The notes below the pieces were generated by a model. That model was not told the origin of the DNA and ran no database searches. It was given only the letters and a program-made list of their open reading frames with translations. This document shows, piece after piece, positions 1-7,399 of a stretch of 14,001 nucleotides of DNA. The stretch is from Candidatus Peribacteria bacterium (GTDB taxonomy: Bacteria; Patescibacteria; JAEDAM01; Absconditabacterales; Absconditicoccaceae). The position numbers were made by a program, and so were the translations under genes. Position 1 is the stretch's first letter, and each line of letters opens with the position of its first letter. The DNA lies in contig JAITGP010000021.1 of the NCBI GenBank assembly GCA_031280545.1, positions 1 through 14,001 of the forward strand, read 5' to 3'.

Positions 1-686
1 CTTCATTACCAGGTCCTTATAGTAATATTGGAGGAGCAACTACTGTAAACTATATCTCTTGGCCAGAAATTTGGGTTAATGGGGTAAAAATGGGGAACAT
101 TACTCACAATGGTAGCCAGTTTAGTTATGCTGATGGCATTACTCCAGAAATATTCCATGTGGAACAATCAGGAGAGTATATCGTTTTAAAACCGACTAAT
201 TCTACAGACGTGGTAGAGGTAAAGCATAGTAGTTATTTTGCATACAATGGAGATAGTGAAAGCCCTTATACAAAACTTTTGTCTGGGGTTATTACATCAG
301 GTCCAAGCCAAAATGTTATTGCCCAATTGCAAACAAGTTATATATTACCTGTTTCGAATGGAACATATACAAGTATGACTCGAGATAGCTATTCAGGTAA
401 TTCGACTTATTTTTCACCCTTTATTGTGAACTATTCTTCAGGGTCAGGAATAAATATCGTAGAGAAGGAAGAGCTATCAATCTTCTTTACTAGTCCGTCC
501 GTCTTATCTTTTAAGTCAGAATCTCCAATTCAACGTGTTGCTTTGTATAGCATTGCCGGAAACAAGGTAGTAGAAAAAAGAGGAGAGATTCAAGAATTAG
601 AGGTGTCTTACCTCTCGTCTGGTGTTTATATGGTACAGGTACTATTAAAAAATGGGAGAACATTCTCTCAAAAAATAGTAAAATAA
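1..686 (+). CDS. Secreted/surface protein with type IX-like C-terminal sorting domain (5' partial)
   Basis: The frame is open from the left window edge (first full codon at base 3) to TAA at 684-686, so only the last 227 residues are visible. Most of it is Ser/Thr/Asn/Gly-rich and predicted beta-rich, as in extracellular proteins, and I do not recognise that part. The last ~75 residues resemble the type A sorting domain of the Bacteroidetes type IX secretion system: a segment 'QRVALYSIAGNKVVEK', then 'LSSGVYMVQVLLKNGR' and a terminal 'KIVK'. In that family the domain directs export and is cleaved or anchored. There is no in-frame TGA. No secretion gene is visible nearby, so export by a type IX machine is not shown. 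A strong hairpin terminator follows. The C-terminal domain call is fairly firm; the protein's function is unknown. Confidence 0.75.
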   Translation, partial: SLPGPYSNIGGATTVNYISWPEIWVNGVKMGNITHNGSQFSYADGITPEIFHVEQSGEYIVLKPTNSTDVVEVKHSSYFAYNGDSESPYTKLLSGVITSGPSQNVIAQLQTSYILPVSNGTYTSMTRDSYSGNSTYFSPFIVNYSSGSGINIVEKEELSIFFTSPSVLSFKSESPIQRVALYSIAGNKVVEKRGEIQELEVSYLSSGVYMVQVLLKNGRTFSQKIVK

Positions 687-690
687 CGTT

Positions 691-720
691 AAGCCGTGGA
701 GTATCTCTCTACGGCTTTTT
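691..720 (+). terminator. Rho-independent terminator after the sorting-domain gene
   Basis: AAGCCGTGGAG (691-701) pairs with CTCTACGGCTT (707-717) to give an 11-bp stem with one G-T wobble and a 5-nt loop. A T run follows to 720. It starts 4 nt after the TAA of the plus-strand gene. The minus-strand adhesin gene ends at 726, so the stem may also stop that transcript, but its U tract on the minus strand is poor. Confidence 0.85.
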
Positions 721-725
721 GTGTA

Positions 726-1856
726 TTAGTTTGTTTTTGTACAGTGGAGATATTTGTAGTTTTCATTGCTCCATTTTCCATTTCTCTGGCAAGTAATTAA
801 TGCTTTTTTGCTCGCACAGTTAGGATCTGAGGGTAGGCTATAAGCGTTAATGCTTTCTCCTGCTCTAAATGACATGGTGTAGGGCTTTTTTATGTCTCCA
901 TAGAGCGTACATTTGGTATAAGCAATATTCCCACTATAGGGCTTCTGCTCTCCACAGCGTTGAGCATTTCCTGGAGTATCCGTATTGAGAAGTTGTCGAT
1001 GTCTTCCATCACAGTAATAGAGACATCCGTCTTGCTGTTCGTAAGTTCCCGAGAATTGTGCTCCTATACCAACACAGTCCTGACTTAATTTATTTTCTTT
1101 TCCAATTTGTGCTGTTCCCGCGATATTTACATTGACTCCATCAATAGCGGTGGCGGTATTGATACTCATTCCTTTTAATGATCTGATAAGGAAGGTGTTT
1201 CCTGTGGTTGTTATTAAAAAGGCTCATTCATATCTTACATTATCATAGTCGCTCCAAAGAAAAGATCCAGGATGCTCTGCATTGGTCATTTGTCCAGCAG
1301 CAAAACTATATTCAGCATTAGCACTAATAATATTTTGCTCTCCACCAGGGATGATGGAATGAGAAGCTGCGATTTTATTTCTTCTTCCTGCACCAATTGT
1401 TGAAAATATACTAGAAATTTCATTTTCATAACCTCCTCCGATCATAGATCCTTCAGCACTAATTTTATTTTTCGTACCTGCTCCGATTGTAGCATTAGAT
1501 GCAGAAATTTCGTTTTCATCTCCTGCTCCAATTATTGAATTCTCTGATGTTCAGATAATCTTGTTTCCGAAATCAGTTCCTCCTCCAAGTACAGATGAGT
1601 TTTTAAGTCCAGGAACGCTATTTTTGGTTACATCTCCGACGATAAGTCCCCCAGGAATGAGGAGCTCCTTCTGTTCTCCCAGTTTGATGATCTGCTCATT
1701 ATTTAGTCCTCCCAATCGGAGATCTGTCAAAGTAGAATCATGCTTAGCTGGTCCCGTAGGAATCGTAATCTGCTGTTGTGCTAAGGTATACAAAGCTCCT
1801 GCACTTATGGTAGCAGAAATGATAAGTAATCAGATTTTTGTGAAATTAGTAGTCAT
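726..1856 (-). CDS. YadA-head-like repeat adhesin with Cys-rich C-terminus (UGA=Gly)
   Basis: A 376-residue protein appears when three in-frame TGA codons (1830-1832, 1551-1553, 1224-1226; residues 9, 102, 211) are read as glycine. It starts at ATG 1854-1856 and ends at TAA 726-728. The N-terminus (MTTNFTKIGLLIISATISAG) is a likely signal peptide or anchor. Residues ~85-190 hold about six degenerate 14-residue repeats of the type 'IIGAGDENEISASN', 'TIGAGTKNKISAEG', 'MIGGGYENEISSIF', ending in 'YSFAAGQMTNAEHPGSFLWSD'. These match the left-handed beta-roll of trimeric autotransporter heads. The C-terminal ~130 residues carry eight cysteines and no YadA membrane anchor. The likely role is surface attachment. 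Reading with the standard code would give three false genes. The fold assignment is inference from motifs. Confidence 0.85.
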
Positions 1857-1895
1857 TGGGATTTTTTTGTTTTAGAATAAAAGGATACACATTTT

Positions 1896-1924
1896 ATTAT
1901 ACTTAATATGCACTGATTTGTCAA
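1896..1924 (-). promoter_or_regulatory. Consensus sigma70-type promoter of the adhesin gene
   Basis: On the minus strand there is a perfect -35 TTGACA (1919-1924), a 17-nt spacer and a perfect -10 TATAAT (1896-1901). Transcription should start near 1889, about 33 nt upstream of the ATG at 1856. The sequence just inside the -35 (TTGACAAATC) is shared with the promoter at 6442-6470. No Shine-Dalgarno sequence lies between the promoter and the start codon. Confidence 0.88.
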
Positions 1925-1958
1925 ATAAATGCAAGGGATTTTTTGGGGAAACTTGCTC

Positions 1959-1986
1959 TTGATCTTTTTGAGGGGAACTTTATCCT
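1959..1986 (+). promoter_or_regulatory. Weak candidate promoter of the methyltransferase gene
   Basis: TTGATC (1959-1964) and TATCCT (1981-1986) are separated by 16 nt. Each matches consensus at four positions. If real, transcription would start near 1993 and the mRNA would be almost leaderless, with ATG 1996 rather than 1987 as the start. GAGGGG at 1970-1975 could instead act as a ribosome site for ATG 1987. Confidence 0.3.
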
Positions 1987-3081
1987 ATGAAAGATATGAA
2001 AACCCTGATTACTTGCCCGTTCGGGCTCGCCTCTCTCCTAGCTAAAGAAATCAAAAGGCTATCTATCATGCCGACAGAGACTTTAGATACCGCAGTACTC
2101 GCGGAGACAGATTGGAGAGGGATCTACAATATCAATCTTCGATCGAGGATCGCCAATAAATGTTATCTCATTTTGGGAGAACGCAGAGTAGAAACCTTTG
2201 ATCAGCTTTTTGATTTTGTAAAATCATTGGGGTGGAAGGAATTGCTGACCTCTAGCGATATTTCCCTGCAGGTAGTAACAAAAGCTTCTCAACTCTCCGC
2301 AGAAAGGACCATTCAATCCGTGGCACATAAAGCGATCTTAACGAACGTGGGAACCGATCTTCCGTCTCATGGAGACTTACAAATCCAAATTCTCCTGCAT
2401 TTGGAACATGACCAGTTGCGTGTTTGCTTGAATACTTCTGGAGGTTCGCTCCATCAACGTGGATGGAGAAAGCAAACGGGATCTGCACCTCTCAAAGAAA
2501 ATCTGGCAGCAGCGATAGTGCTCCTTTCTGGTTGGAAATTTCAAGCACCCTTGTGGGATCCTTTCTGTGGGTCCGGGACCCTTCTGATCGAAGCAGCTCT
2601 CATTGCCAAAAATATTGCTCCAGGACTCCAGAGAAGCTTCGCTTTTCAGCAGTTGAAAAATTATCAAGCTGAGCTCCGAGAGGAAGTAGTACGCACTGCG
2701 AAAGAGAAACAATTTCAAGGGACGTATCAGCTTTTTGGATCTGATAAAGACGAGCAAGTGCTCGCCTACGCCAAAGAAAATGCTGAGCGTGCGGAAGTGG
2801 CTGATTGTATTTCTTTTACAAAAGCTATTTTTCCTGAGTCAGATTTACAAACACAAAGGAAGGACAATATCTGGTTGCTCACAAATCCCCCCTATGGGAA
2901 AAGGCTTTCCTCAGATGAAGATTTGGCTTCTTTGTATCATCAGCTTTCTATCTTTTGGGAAGAAAAAACGCATTTCGGCGGAGTTATCACGTCTTTCCCC
3001 TTTTCTGCACCAGATTTTTCTCATAAGTCGCTGTATAATTGAGCCGATCCTGTAGATTTTTACTGGAAAAAACCTGTGTAA
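1987..3081 (+). CDS. rlmL: RlmL-type class I rRNA guanine methyltransferase (COG0116; one UGA=Gly)
   Basis: SAM-dependent methyltransferase of the RlmL/YcbY type, which in E. coli makes N2-methylguanosine in 23S rRNA. It is 364 residues long with a THUMP-like N-terminal half. The family motifs follow: 'LHQRGWRKQTG', motif I 'WDPFCGSGTLLIEAAL' (SAM binding) and the catalytic 'NPPYGKRL'. The frame meets TGA at 3040-3042 and, read as glycine (residue 352), continues 'LYNGADPVDFYWKKPV' to TAA 3079-3081. The family typically ends in a similar 'LYNG.l...y' segment, so the extension is real. The stop overlaps the next ATG (TAATG), which suggests translational coupling. ATG 1987 is chosen for the GAGGGG upstream; ATG 1996 is possible. 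The exact target nucleotide is not known. Confidence 0.88.
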
Positions 3082-3698
3082 TGTTTCCTCATACTATCAC
3101 CTATACTCGCAATCGCAACGCTTATATCAGAGTTTCTCCTGAAGGAACGGTGCTTTTTACCATTCCTCAACGGTGCAAACATAATGAGAAATTTGTGCAA
3201 AAGCTCATGGAGAAAGGAGAAAAAATGTGGATCCGTCATCAAGCACGTCCCAAAGTCGAAAAGTGGAATGAGGAAGGTGTGATGCTGTTTGGAGAATGGG
3301 TGAGTTGGGAAGAGACAGGAGGATTACAGACCATGGTTCCGAGTATCGGAAAAATTAGTAAAGATTCCAGAAGATTTGAAAAAAAGCTGAAAGAAATTTT
3401 GTACGAATATTCCAAAGAATGGTTAGATATTTTTAGTGAAAAGCTGGGGAAAAAGTATCAGTCCCTGACTATTAGAAAAGCTAAATCCAGGCGAGGTAGC
3501 TGTTCTCATGACCAAAAGATTATGTTAAATTTGGCGTTGGTATATTTGCCCAGGACACATATTCAATACGTGATTGCCCATGAAACTGCCCATTTGGTGG
3601 AAAAAAATCATAGCTCTGATTTTTGGGAGCTAGTAAAAAAACTCTTCCCCGACTATCAAGCCGTAAGGAAGAGCCTTAAAAATATGGTTTTGGATTAA
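3081..3698 (+). CDS. YgjP-like zinc metallopeptidase (DUF45/WLM, M48-related)
   Basis: A 205-residue cytosolic protein of the YgjP/DUF45 family, whose members are predicted zinc metallopeptidases. The motif HETAH at residues 167-171 is followed by 'LVEKNHSSDFWELVKKLFP', the usual third zinc histidine plus FW signature. The conserved 'KSRRGSCS' (normally SRWGSCS) lies ~30 residues upstream of it. The start is ATG 3081-3083, which shares its A with the stop of the methyltransferase gene, so the pair is probably co-translated. The frame is open further upstream (TTG 3039), but that part duplicates the methyltransferase coding region. The 3' end overlaps the convergent META gene by 23 nt. The substrate is unknown. 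Confidence 0.85.
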   Translation: MFPHTITYTRNRNAYIRVSPEGTVLFTIPQRCKHNEKFVQKLMEKGEKMWIRHQARPKVEKWNEEGVMLFGEWVSWEETGGLQTMVPSIGKISKDSRRFEKKLKEILYEYSKEWLDIFSEKLGKKYQSLTIRKAKSRRGSCSHDQKIMLNLALVYLPRTHIQYVIAHETAHLVEKNHSSDFWELVKKLFPDYQAVRKSLKNMVLD

Positions 3699-4695
3699 AA
3701 TTTTCCTTCAATACCTCGCGGAGTTGCTCTGGATCTTGTGCGTCTGTGGCATCAATATCTTCCTTGGTAAGCGTAGTCACTTCTCCCGTGGTCAGTAACT
3801 GATTAGTCCCTGAGCTAGTAGGAGATGAAAGTAGTGCATAGATGAAGATGTGTCCTGCTGGAGTTGTGATAATGAGCTGAGCGTCTACCCTATCAAAAGT
3901 TGCCCCATTGAGATCAAAAGCTGATTCCAAGGAAGTCTTTTCTTCATCGAAACATGCCATATTCGTTTGTATAAATTCTCCAAAAATCTGGTTATCTACG
4001 GTGAAGTATTCTCCACCAAGAGTATTACAAAAGCTGGTGGCTACCTTGCTAGTCGTAAAATCTAAATGATAGTTTCCTATCACTTCTTGTCCATCAAATT
4101 CTTGGAGTGCCCAGTTGGTATTTGAAAGAGGTCAAACGGTTTCTGGTCCCTCAAAATTTTGCATGCCCTCAGGCAATCCATATTGAGCTACCCAATCTTC
4201 CACCGCTCCAGGAATCTCCGCTTTAATTAAATTAAACATAAGAGTAGAAGCACCACTTACTTTACTCTTCCAAGATACTCCATTTTTAAATAAGCTTGCT
4301 CGGTCAGCATTTTTCATAGAAACTTCTAGTCTGCTTTGGAGAAAGCTATTAAATCCTTCCTGCTCAAATGCAGCTTGGATAGCAGGATTTTGCTCTGATT
4401 CCTCAGTAATCCAGTGTACAAAATCTGTAGCTGGCACCGCTAAGAGAGAGAAAAGTGAACCAAAAAGATATGCTAAAGCTCCTAAAGGAAGCACAGAAAG
4501 AATAACGCTGGCTACAGCATTTCCTCTTGGACGTTTAAAAAGAGCAATGATTCCTAGAAGGAGTGCAAGACATAAGAGAGGGATTCCTAGAATACTTCCG
4601 AAAACAGAGATCGTCAAAAGCAATCCGATGATTGCCAAAATTAGAGCTACTAGCCCTAGCGTGTTTTTTTCGTTATTAGAAATTTCTTCTGACAT
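3676..4695 (-). CDS. Membrane domain fused to META (HslJ-like) domain (one UGA=Gly)
   Basis: A 339-residue protein from ATG 4693-4695 to TAA 3676-3678, continuous only if TGA 4132-4134 (residue 188) is glycine. Residues ~10-90 are hydrophobic with two or three membrane segments and a basic 'FKRPRGNAVAS' loop, resembling DUF4190-type domains. Residues ~90-185 are an unassigned linker. From residue ~190 there is a clear META domain: 'NTNWALQEFDGQEVIGNYHLDF', 'CNTLGGEY', 'TNMACFDEEKTSLESAF', and a final 'LIITTPAGHIFIYALL'. META domains occur in HslJ and in envelope or secreted proteins; HslJ affects novobiocin resistance. The two Cys are the usual conserved pair. The UGA lies at the domain boundary, so the standard code would separate the two domains. 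The function is not known. Confidence 0.85.
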
Positions 4696-4730
4696 GGAGA
4701 AAAAGCATTAAAGAGTAAAAATATGTTTTC

Positions 4731-4758
4731 ATAGTATCAAAATGAAAAAGAAATGCAA
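4731..4758 (-). promoter_or_regulatory. Weak candidate promoter of the META-fusion gene
   Basis: On the minus strand TTGCAT (4753-4758) and TACTAT (4731-4736) are 16 nt apart, 36 nt upstream of the ATG. Matches to consensus are partial (3/6 and 4/6). A TTGCAT element is also seen upstream of the GNAT gene and of the gene at 11565-12302. Confidence 0.3.
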
Positions 4759-4759
4759 C

Positions 4760-4794
4760 TTTTTCTACTTTACTGGTACATTTTTCTACTTTAC
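4760..4794. repeat. Two 14-bp direct repeats 21 bp apart at the end of the M16 gene
   Basis: TTTTTCTACTTTAC occurs at 4760-4773 and again at 4781-4794. The second copy contains the TAG stop of the M16 peptidase gene. It may be a recent short duplication. Confidence 0.8.
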
Positions 4795-6009
4795 ATAGTA
4801 GTGATACAAATTTTCTCTCTGTAAAAGGGGACAAACCGCAATGACTTCGGGAAGGGTAACTGCATTGATGTTAGAGAGTATTTCTTCTAGGGTTTCAATG
4901 TATCCATATTCTAGATACTGTGATCCTAGGAAATTTGCCATATCATCAGAACTTTCAATCCCCATTTGGATCTGACCGTTGAGGAAACCGACCGCTTTTT
5001 CAAATTCTGACTGAGTGATTTCTCCCTTGGCAATATGCTGAATTTCCTCGAAAATCTTTTCTACCCCAAAATCAAATCTCTCCTTATCAATTCCCGCTCT
5101 GATAAGAAAATCTCCATATTCAGGTTCAGTATAATGGGTTGCTCTGATATAGTAGCAAAGCCCTTGTTTTTCTCTGATGTTTTGGAAAAGACGAGAAGAC
5201 ATATTCCCTCCGAGGATAGTGGTCATAATTTTTGCGGCGTGTCTTTGAGGTTGGTTTCCATTGAATCCTCTCGCTGAAATGATGAGATGATTCTGCTCAG
5301 TCTTTTTCTCATACCAACTGCTTTGCTCTGCTGGGAGAAAGAAAGGGAAAGGTGGTTTTTCTAACTGTTTTGTGGTCGGTAAATCGGAGAAGTAGTCTGC
5401 AATCAGCTTTTTGATATTTTCTGGATCAGTGATTTTTCCAGCGACCACAATAATGAGATTATCTTTGGTATAGAGTGCAGATTTGTAAGTTTGTAAGGTC
5501 TTTTGGTTGAAGGATTGGATATTTTTGATCGTCCCAATAATCGGTCTCCCATAGCTATTTTCTCCGAAATATCGGTGAGATCGCTTATCCATAGCCAGAG
5601 CTTGAGGATTGTCTTCATACATTTTGAGTTCTTGGATCACAACTCCTTTTTCTCTCTCCAATTCTGCCTCGGGAAATTGGGCATGCATCATCATGTCAGC
5701 GAGCACCTCCAAAGCCTGCTCTGCAAAATTCGGAGCACATTTTACGTAATAACTCACCGTTGCATTTCCTGTTCCTGCGTTAAATTCTCCCCCAAAACGG
5801 TCTACCGCTTCTGCTACTGCTTTGGGAGTTTTATACTTCTCTCCTCCTTTGAAGAAATTGTGCTCGAGAAAATGAGCAATCCCATTAAGTTCAGAAGTTT
5901 CATAGATACTTCCGGCTTTGCACATAATTTGCAAGGTGATAGAATTAGTATCTTGCATGGGTGAGAAGATACAATCAATGCCTGATAGTTTTTCAATCGT
6001 ATAGGTCAT
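4786..6009 (-). CDS. M16 family zinc peptidase (PqqL/MPP-like)
   Basis: A 407-residue protein, close to the usual ~410-430 for bacterial single-unit M16 peptidases. The inverted zinc motif HFLEH is at residues 46-50, followed by 'NFFKGG', and the third ligand E127 lies in 'EREKGVVIQELKMYEDNP', 77 residues after E49-H50 as expected. The C-terminal half has the usual 'SSRLFQNIREKQGLCYYI' element. There is no signal peptide, so it is probably cytosolic. It starts at ATG 6007-6009 and ends at TAG 4786-4788. It contains no UGA codon in 407 residues although glycine is frequent. There is no Shine-Dalgarno sequence before the ATG. Family members degrade peptides; the substrate here is unknown. Confidence 0.93.
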   Translation of the reverse strand: MTYTIEKLSGIDCIFSPMQDTNSITLQIMCKAGSIYETSELNGIAHFLEHNFFKGGEKYKTPKAVAEAVDRFGGEFNAGTGNATVSYYVKCAPNFAEQALEVLADMMMHAQFPEAELEREKGVVIQELKMYEDNPQALAMDKRSHRYFGENSYGRPIIGTIKNIQSFNQKTLQTYKSALYTKDNLIIVVAGKITDPENIKKLIADYFSDLPTTKQLEKPPFPFFLPAEQSSWYEKKTEQNHLIISARGFNGNQPQRHAAKIMTTILGGNMSSRLFQNIREKQGLCYYIRATHYTEPEYGDFLIRAGIDKERFDFGVEKIFEEIQHIAKGEITQSEFEKAVGFLNGQIQMGIESSDDMANFLGSQYLEYGYIETLEEILSNINAVTLPEVIAVCPLLQRENLYHYYVK

Positions 6010-6046
6010 ACAGGAGAAGGCTGAAAAGATAAAATTATTTGTTTGT

Positions 6047-6074
6047 GTTATACTAAAGTTTCGATTACTTACAA
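6047..6074 (-). promoter_or_regulatory. Candidate promoter of the M16 peptidase gene
   Basis: On the minus strand -35 TTGTAA (6069-6074), a 16-nt spacer and -10 TATAAC (6047-6052) lie about 40 nt upstream of the ATG at 6009. The -35 lies inside one copy of the interleaved inverted repeats of this intergenic region. Confidence 0.5.
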
Positions 6075-6142
6075 GAGGTTATTTTTTCTCAACACCTTTG
6101 TGATTTACTTTGTGATTTACTTTGTGCTCCTTGTAATAACCT
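6069..6142. repeat. Interleaved inverted repeats around a tandem 12-bp repeat
   Basis: TTACAAG (6069-6075) followed by AGGTTATT (6076-6083) has its complements in the same order downstream: CTTGTAA (6130-6136) and AATAACCT (6135-6142). Because the order is not reversed, the two pairings cross each other (pseudoknot-like) and do not nest. Between them lies the tandem repeat at 6097-6126. The only other elements in the 206-bp intergenic stretch 6010-6215 are the M16 promoter and the terminator at 6158-6187. Confidence 0.6.
6097..6126. repeat. Tandem 12-bp repeat, 2.5 copies
   Basis: TTTGTGATTTAC occurs at 6097-6108 and 6109-6120, and a half copy TTTGTG at 6121-6126. All copies are exact. Confidence 0.9.
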
Positions 6143-6157
6143 ACACCTGTAGTAAAC

Positions 6158-6187
6158 AAAAAAAATAGCCCATAGATTCAGGCTATC
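6158..6187 (-). terminator. Terminator of the 63-residue membrane protein gene
   Basis: On the minus strand GATAGCC pairs with GGCTATT across a 9-10-nt loop, followed by a run of seven to eight T. It lies ~30 nt after the TAA at 6216-6218. Confidence 0.8.
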
Positions 6188-6215
6188 TTCTTAGTTTAGT
6201 AAAAGGAAGCACTAC

Positions 6216-6407
6216 TTATTGGTAGTTCACCGCTACTAAATTTGTTTCAGCTTCTACCAAAGAAGCTTCAGCATCTACAAGTGCATATGCCATAATTGCA
6301 GTGAAGATCACTACACCAAAGAATGCAAGATTTCTCGCAATCTTTTCACCTTTTGTTCTCTCATGTTCTTTTTTTCTGAGAGGGATTTTTTTTAGAATTC
6401 TTTTCAT
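6216..6407 (-). CDS. Small single-pass membrane protein, unknown function
   Basis: A 63-residue protein from ATG 6405-6407 to TAA 6216-6218. The first 25 residues are strongly basic (MKRILKKIPLRKKEHERTKGEK), then comes one hydrophobic segment at ~27-45 (NLAFFGVVIFTAIMAYALV), then a short tail with acidic residues (DAEASLVEAETNLVAVNYQ). The charge pattern suggests the N-terminus is cytoplasmic and the tail faces outward. I do not recognise the family. It is flanked by its own consensus promoter and a good terminator, so it is a one-gene unit and probably well expressed. No Shine-Dalgarno sequence precedes the ATG. Confidence 0.75.
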   Translation of the reverse strand: MKRILKKIPLRKKEHERTKGEKIARNLAFFGVVIFTAIMAYALVDAEASLVEAETNLVAVNYQ

Positions 6408-6441
6408 AGAATGGGGGATTAAATAATAAAATTACAGTAGT

Positions 6442-6470
6442 ATTATATACATAATATAAAGATTTGTCAA
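6442..6470 (-). promoter_or_regulatory. Consensus sigma70-type promoter of the 63-residue membrane protein gene
   Basis: On the minus strand there is a perfect -35 TTGACA (6465-6470), a 17-nt spacer and a perfect -10 TATAAT (6442-6447). The ATG is ~35 nt downstream of the -10. It shares TTGACAAATC and the 17-nt spacing with the adhesin promoter at 1896-1924. Confidence 0.9.
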
Positions 6471-6500
6471 TTTTTTGAACACATTTTACCAGAGAATTTC

Positions 6501-6523
6501 AAAAAAAGCTGATCTTATCAGCT
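6501..6523 (-). terminator. Terminator of the coiled-coil/DMT transporter unit
   Basis: On the minus strand AGCTGAT (6517-6523) and ATCAGCT (6507-6513) form a perfect 7-bp stem with a 3-nt loop, followed by seven T in a row. It lies 27 nt after the TAG stop at 6551-6553. Confidence 0.87.
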
Positions 6524-6550
6524 CTTACTCCACATTGATGCTGCAAATTT

Positions 6551-7396
6551 CTACCCTACGACAAATCCCAAAATTACCAGCACTGCCACAATCGCACCCA
6601 TCAAAAGATTTTTCTTTGTAGGCTTCTCCTTCAAAAACAGCCAACCAAACAGCATCGTGATCCCTGTTCAGAGAAATCCCAATAACGTCGACATCACCAC
6701 TCAAAATTCTCCCACGGTGAATAAATAGATAATCCATGCCAAATGGCTCGTCAAGGCACCTCCCATCAGATACCCATAAAACGGTTTCGTCGTCTTTTTC
6801 AGCTCCTTAAACATACCCTTTCGAAGCAACAGGAAAAAGAAAATGACCACCACGGATAATTCATAGAGCATATAATATTGCATATCCGCCACGCTTTGCA
6901 AGAAATATCCTGTTAACACCACTTCCACCGCCATCAGCGATTGGATCAGCAAAATGGTTTTGATATTCTTGGGGATAGTCAATTTTTTGAAATCTATAGA
7001 AAATCCCATAATCACGAAAAACGTAACAATAGCCACCGCAAAGGACACTCGCGAAGTATCTTTGAAGATCAAAAATCCTGCGATAATAGAAAACACCGAA
7101 TAGAGATTACTATAGGGCAGAATATTGGAAAGTTTCTCTTTTCTGTACAGATTTTGATTTAAATACCCATAACACTGGACGATCCCCACGATCAACAACA
7201 CTCAAATAATCACTTTCCACGTGATCACACTCCTATCAAAATCAAAAAGAAAAATCAAAATAAGAGAAATGGGCAACCCCCAACTTTCTCCCAATCGAGA
7301 AAAAAGCAACTCAGGAATTTTCGCGAAACTGAGGGATTTTTTGAAACAAATAGAATTTACACTATAAAGCAAATTACAGACAATCGCTTTTCGCAT
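6551..7396 (-). CDS. DMT/EamA-like membrane transporter (three UGA=Gly)
   Basis: A 281-residue polytopic membrane protein, the usual length for a ten-helix drug/metabolite transporter. It runs from ATG 7394-7396 to TAG 6551-6553 through TGA codons at 7202-7204, 6701-6703 and 6668-6670 (residues 65, 232, 243). The C-terminal end after the last two UGAs reads 'GVVMSTLLGFLGTGITMLFGWLFLKEKPTKKN' plus a final hydrophobic helix. The motif 'GWLFLKEKPTKKNLLMGAIV' is typical of EamA repeats. Glycine is the usual residue in such helices, which supports the recoding. The start codon is 3 nt after the stop of the coiled-coil gene, so the two are co-transcribed, and a terminator follows. The substrate cannot be told from sequence. 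Confidence 0.85.
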
Positions 7397-7399
7397 CTC

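Noticed and set aside
1561..1875. Plus-strand open frame of 104 codons
   Set aside because: It is antisense to the adhesin gene, which has repeats, a signal peptide and a promoter; the plus-strand product shows no motif.
3039..3080. TTG start for the YgjP-like gene
   Set aside because: It overlaps the UGA-extended end of the methyltransferase gene; ATG 3081 overlapping the stop (TAATG) is a better start.
4760..4794. CRISPR-like repeats
   Set aside because: There are only two 14-bp copies with 7 bp between them and no array.
5503..5964. Plus-strand open frame of 153 codons
   Set aside because: It is antisense to the M16 peptidase gene, whose zinc motif and length are certain.
6525..6737. 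Minus-strand frame of 70 codons
   Set aside because: It is a different frame from the DMT transporter, whose UGA-read C-terminus covers the same bases with a clear EamA-type ending.
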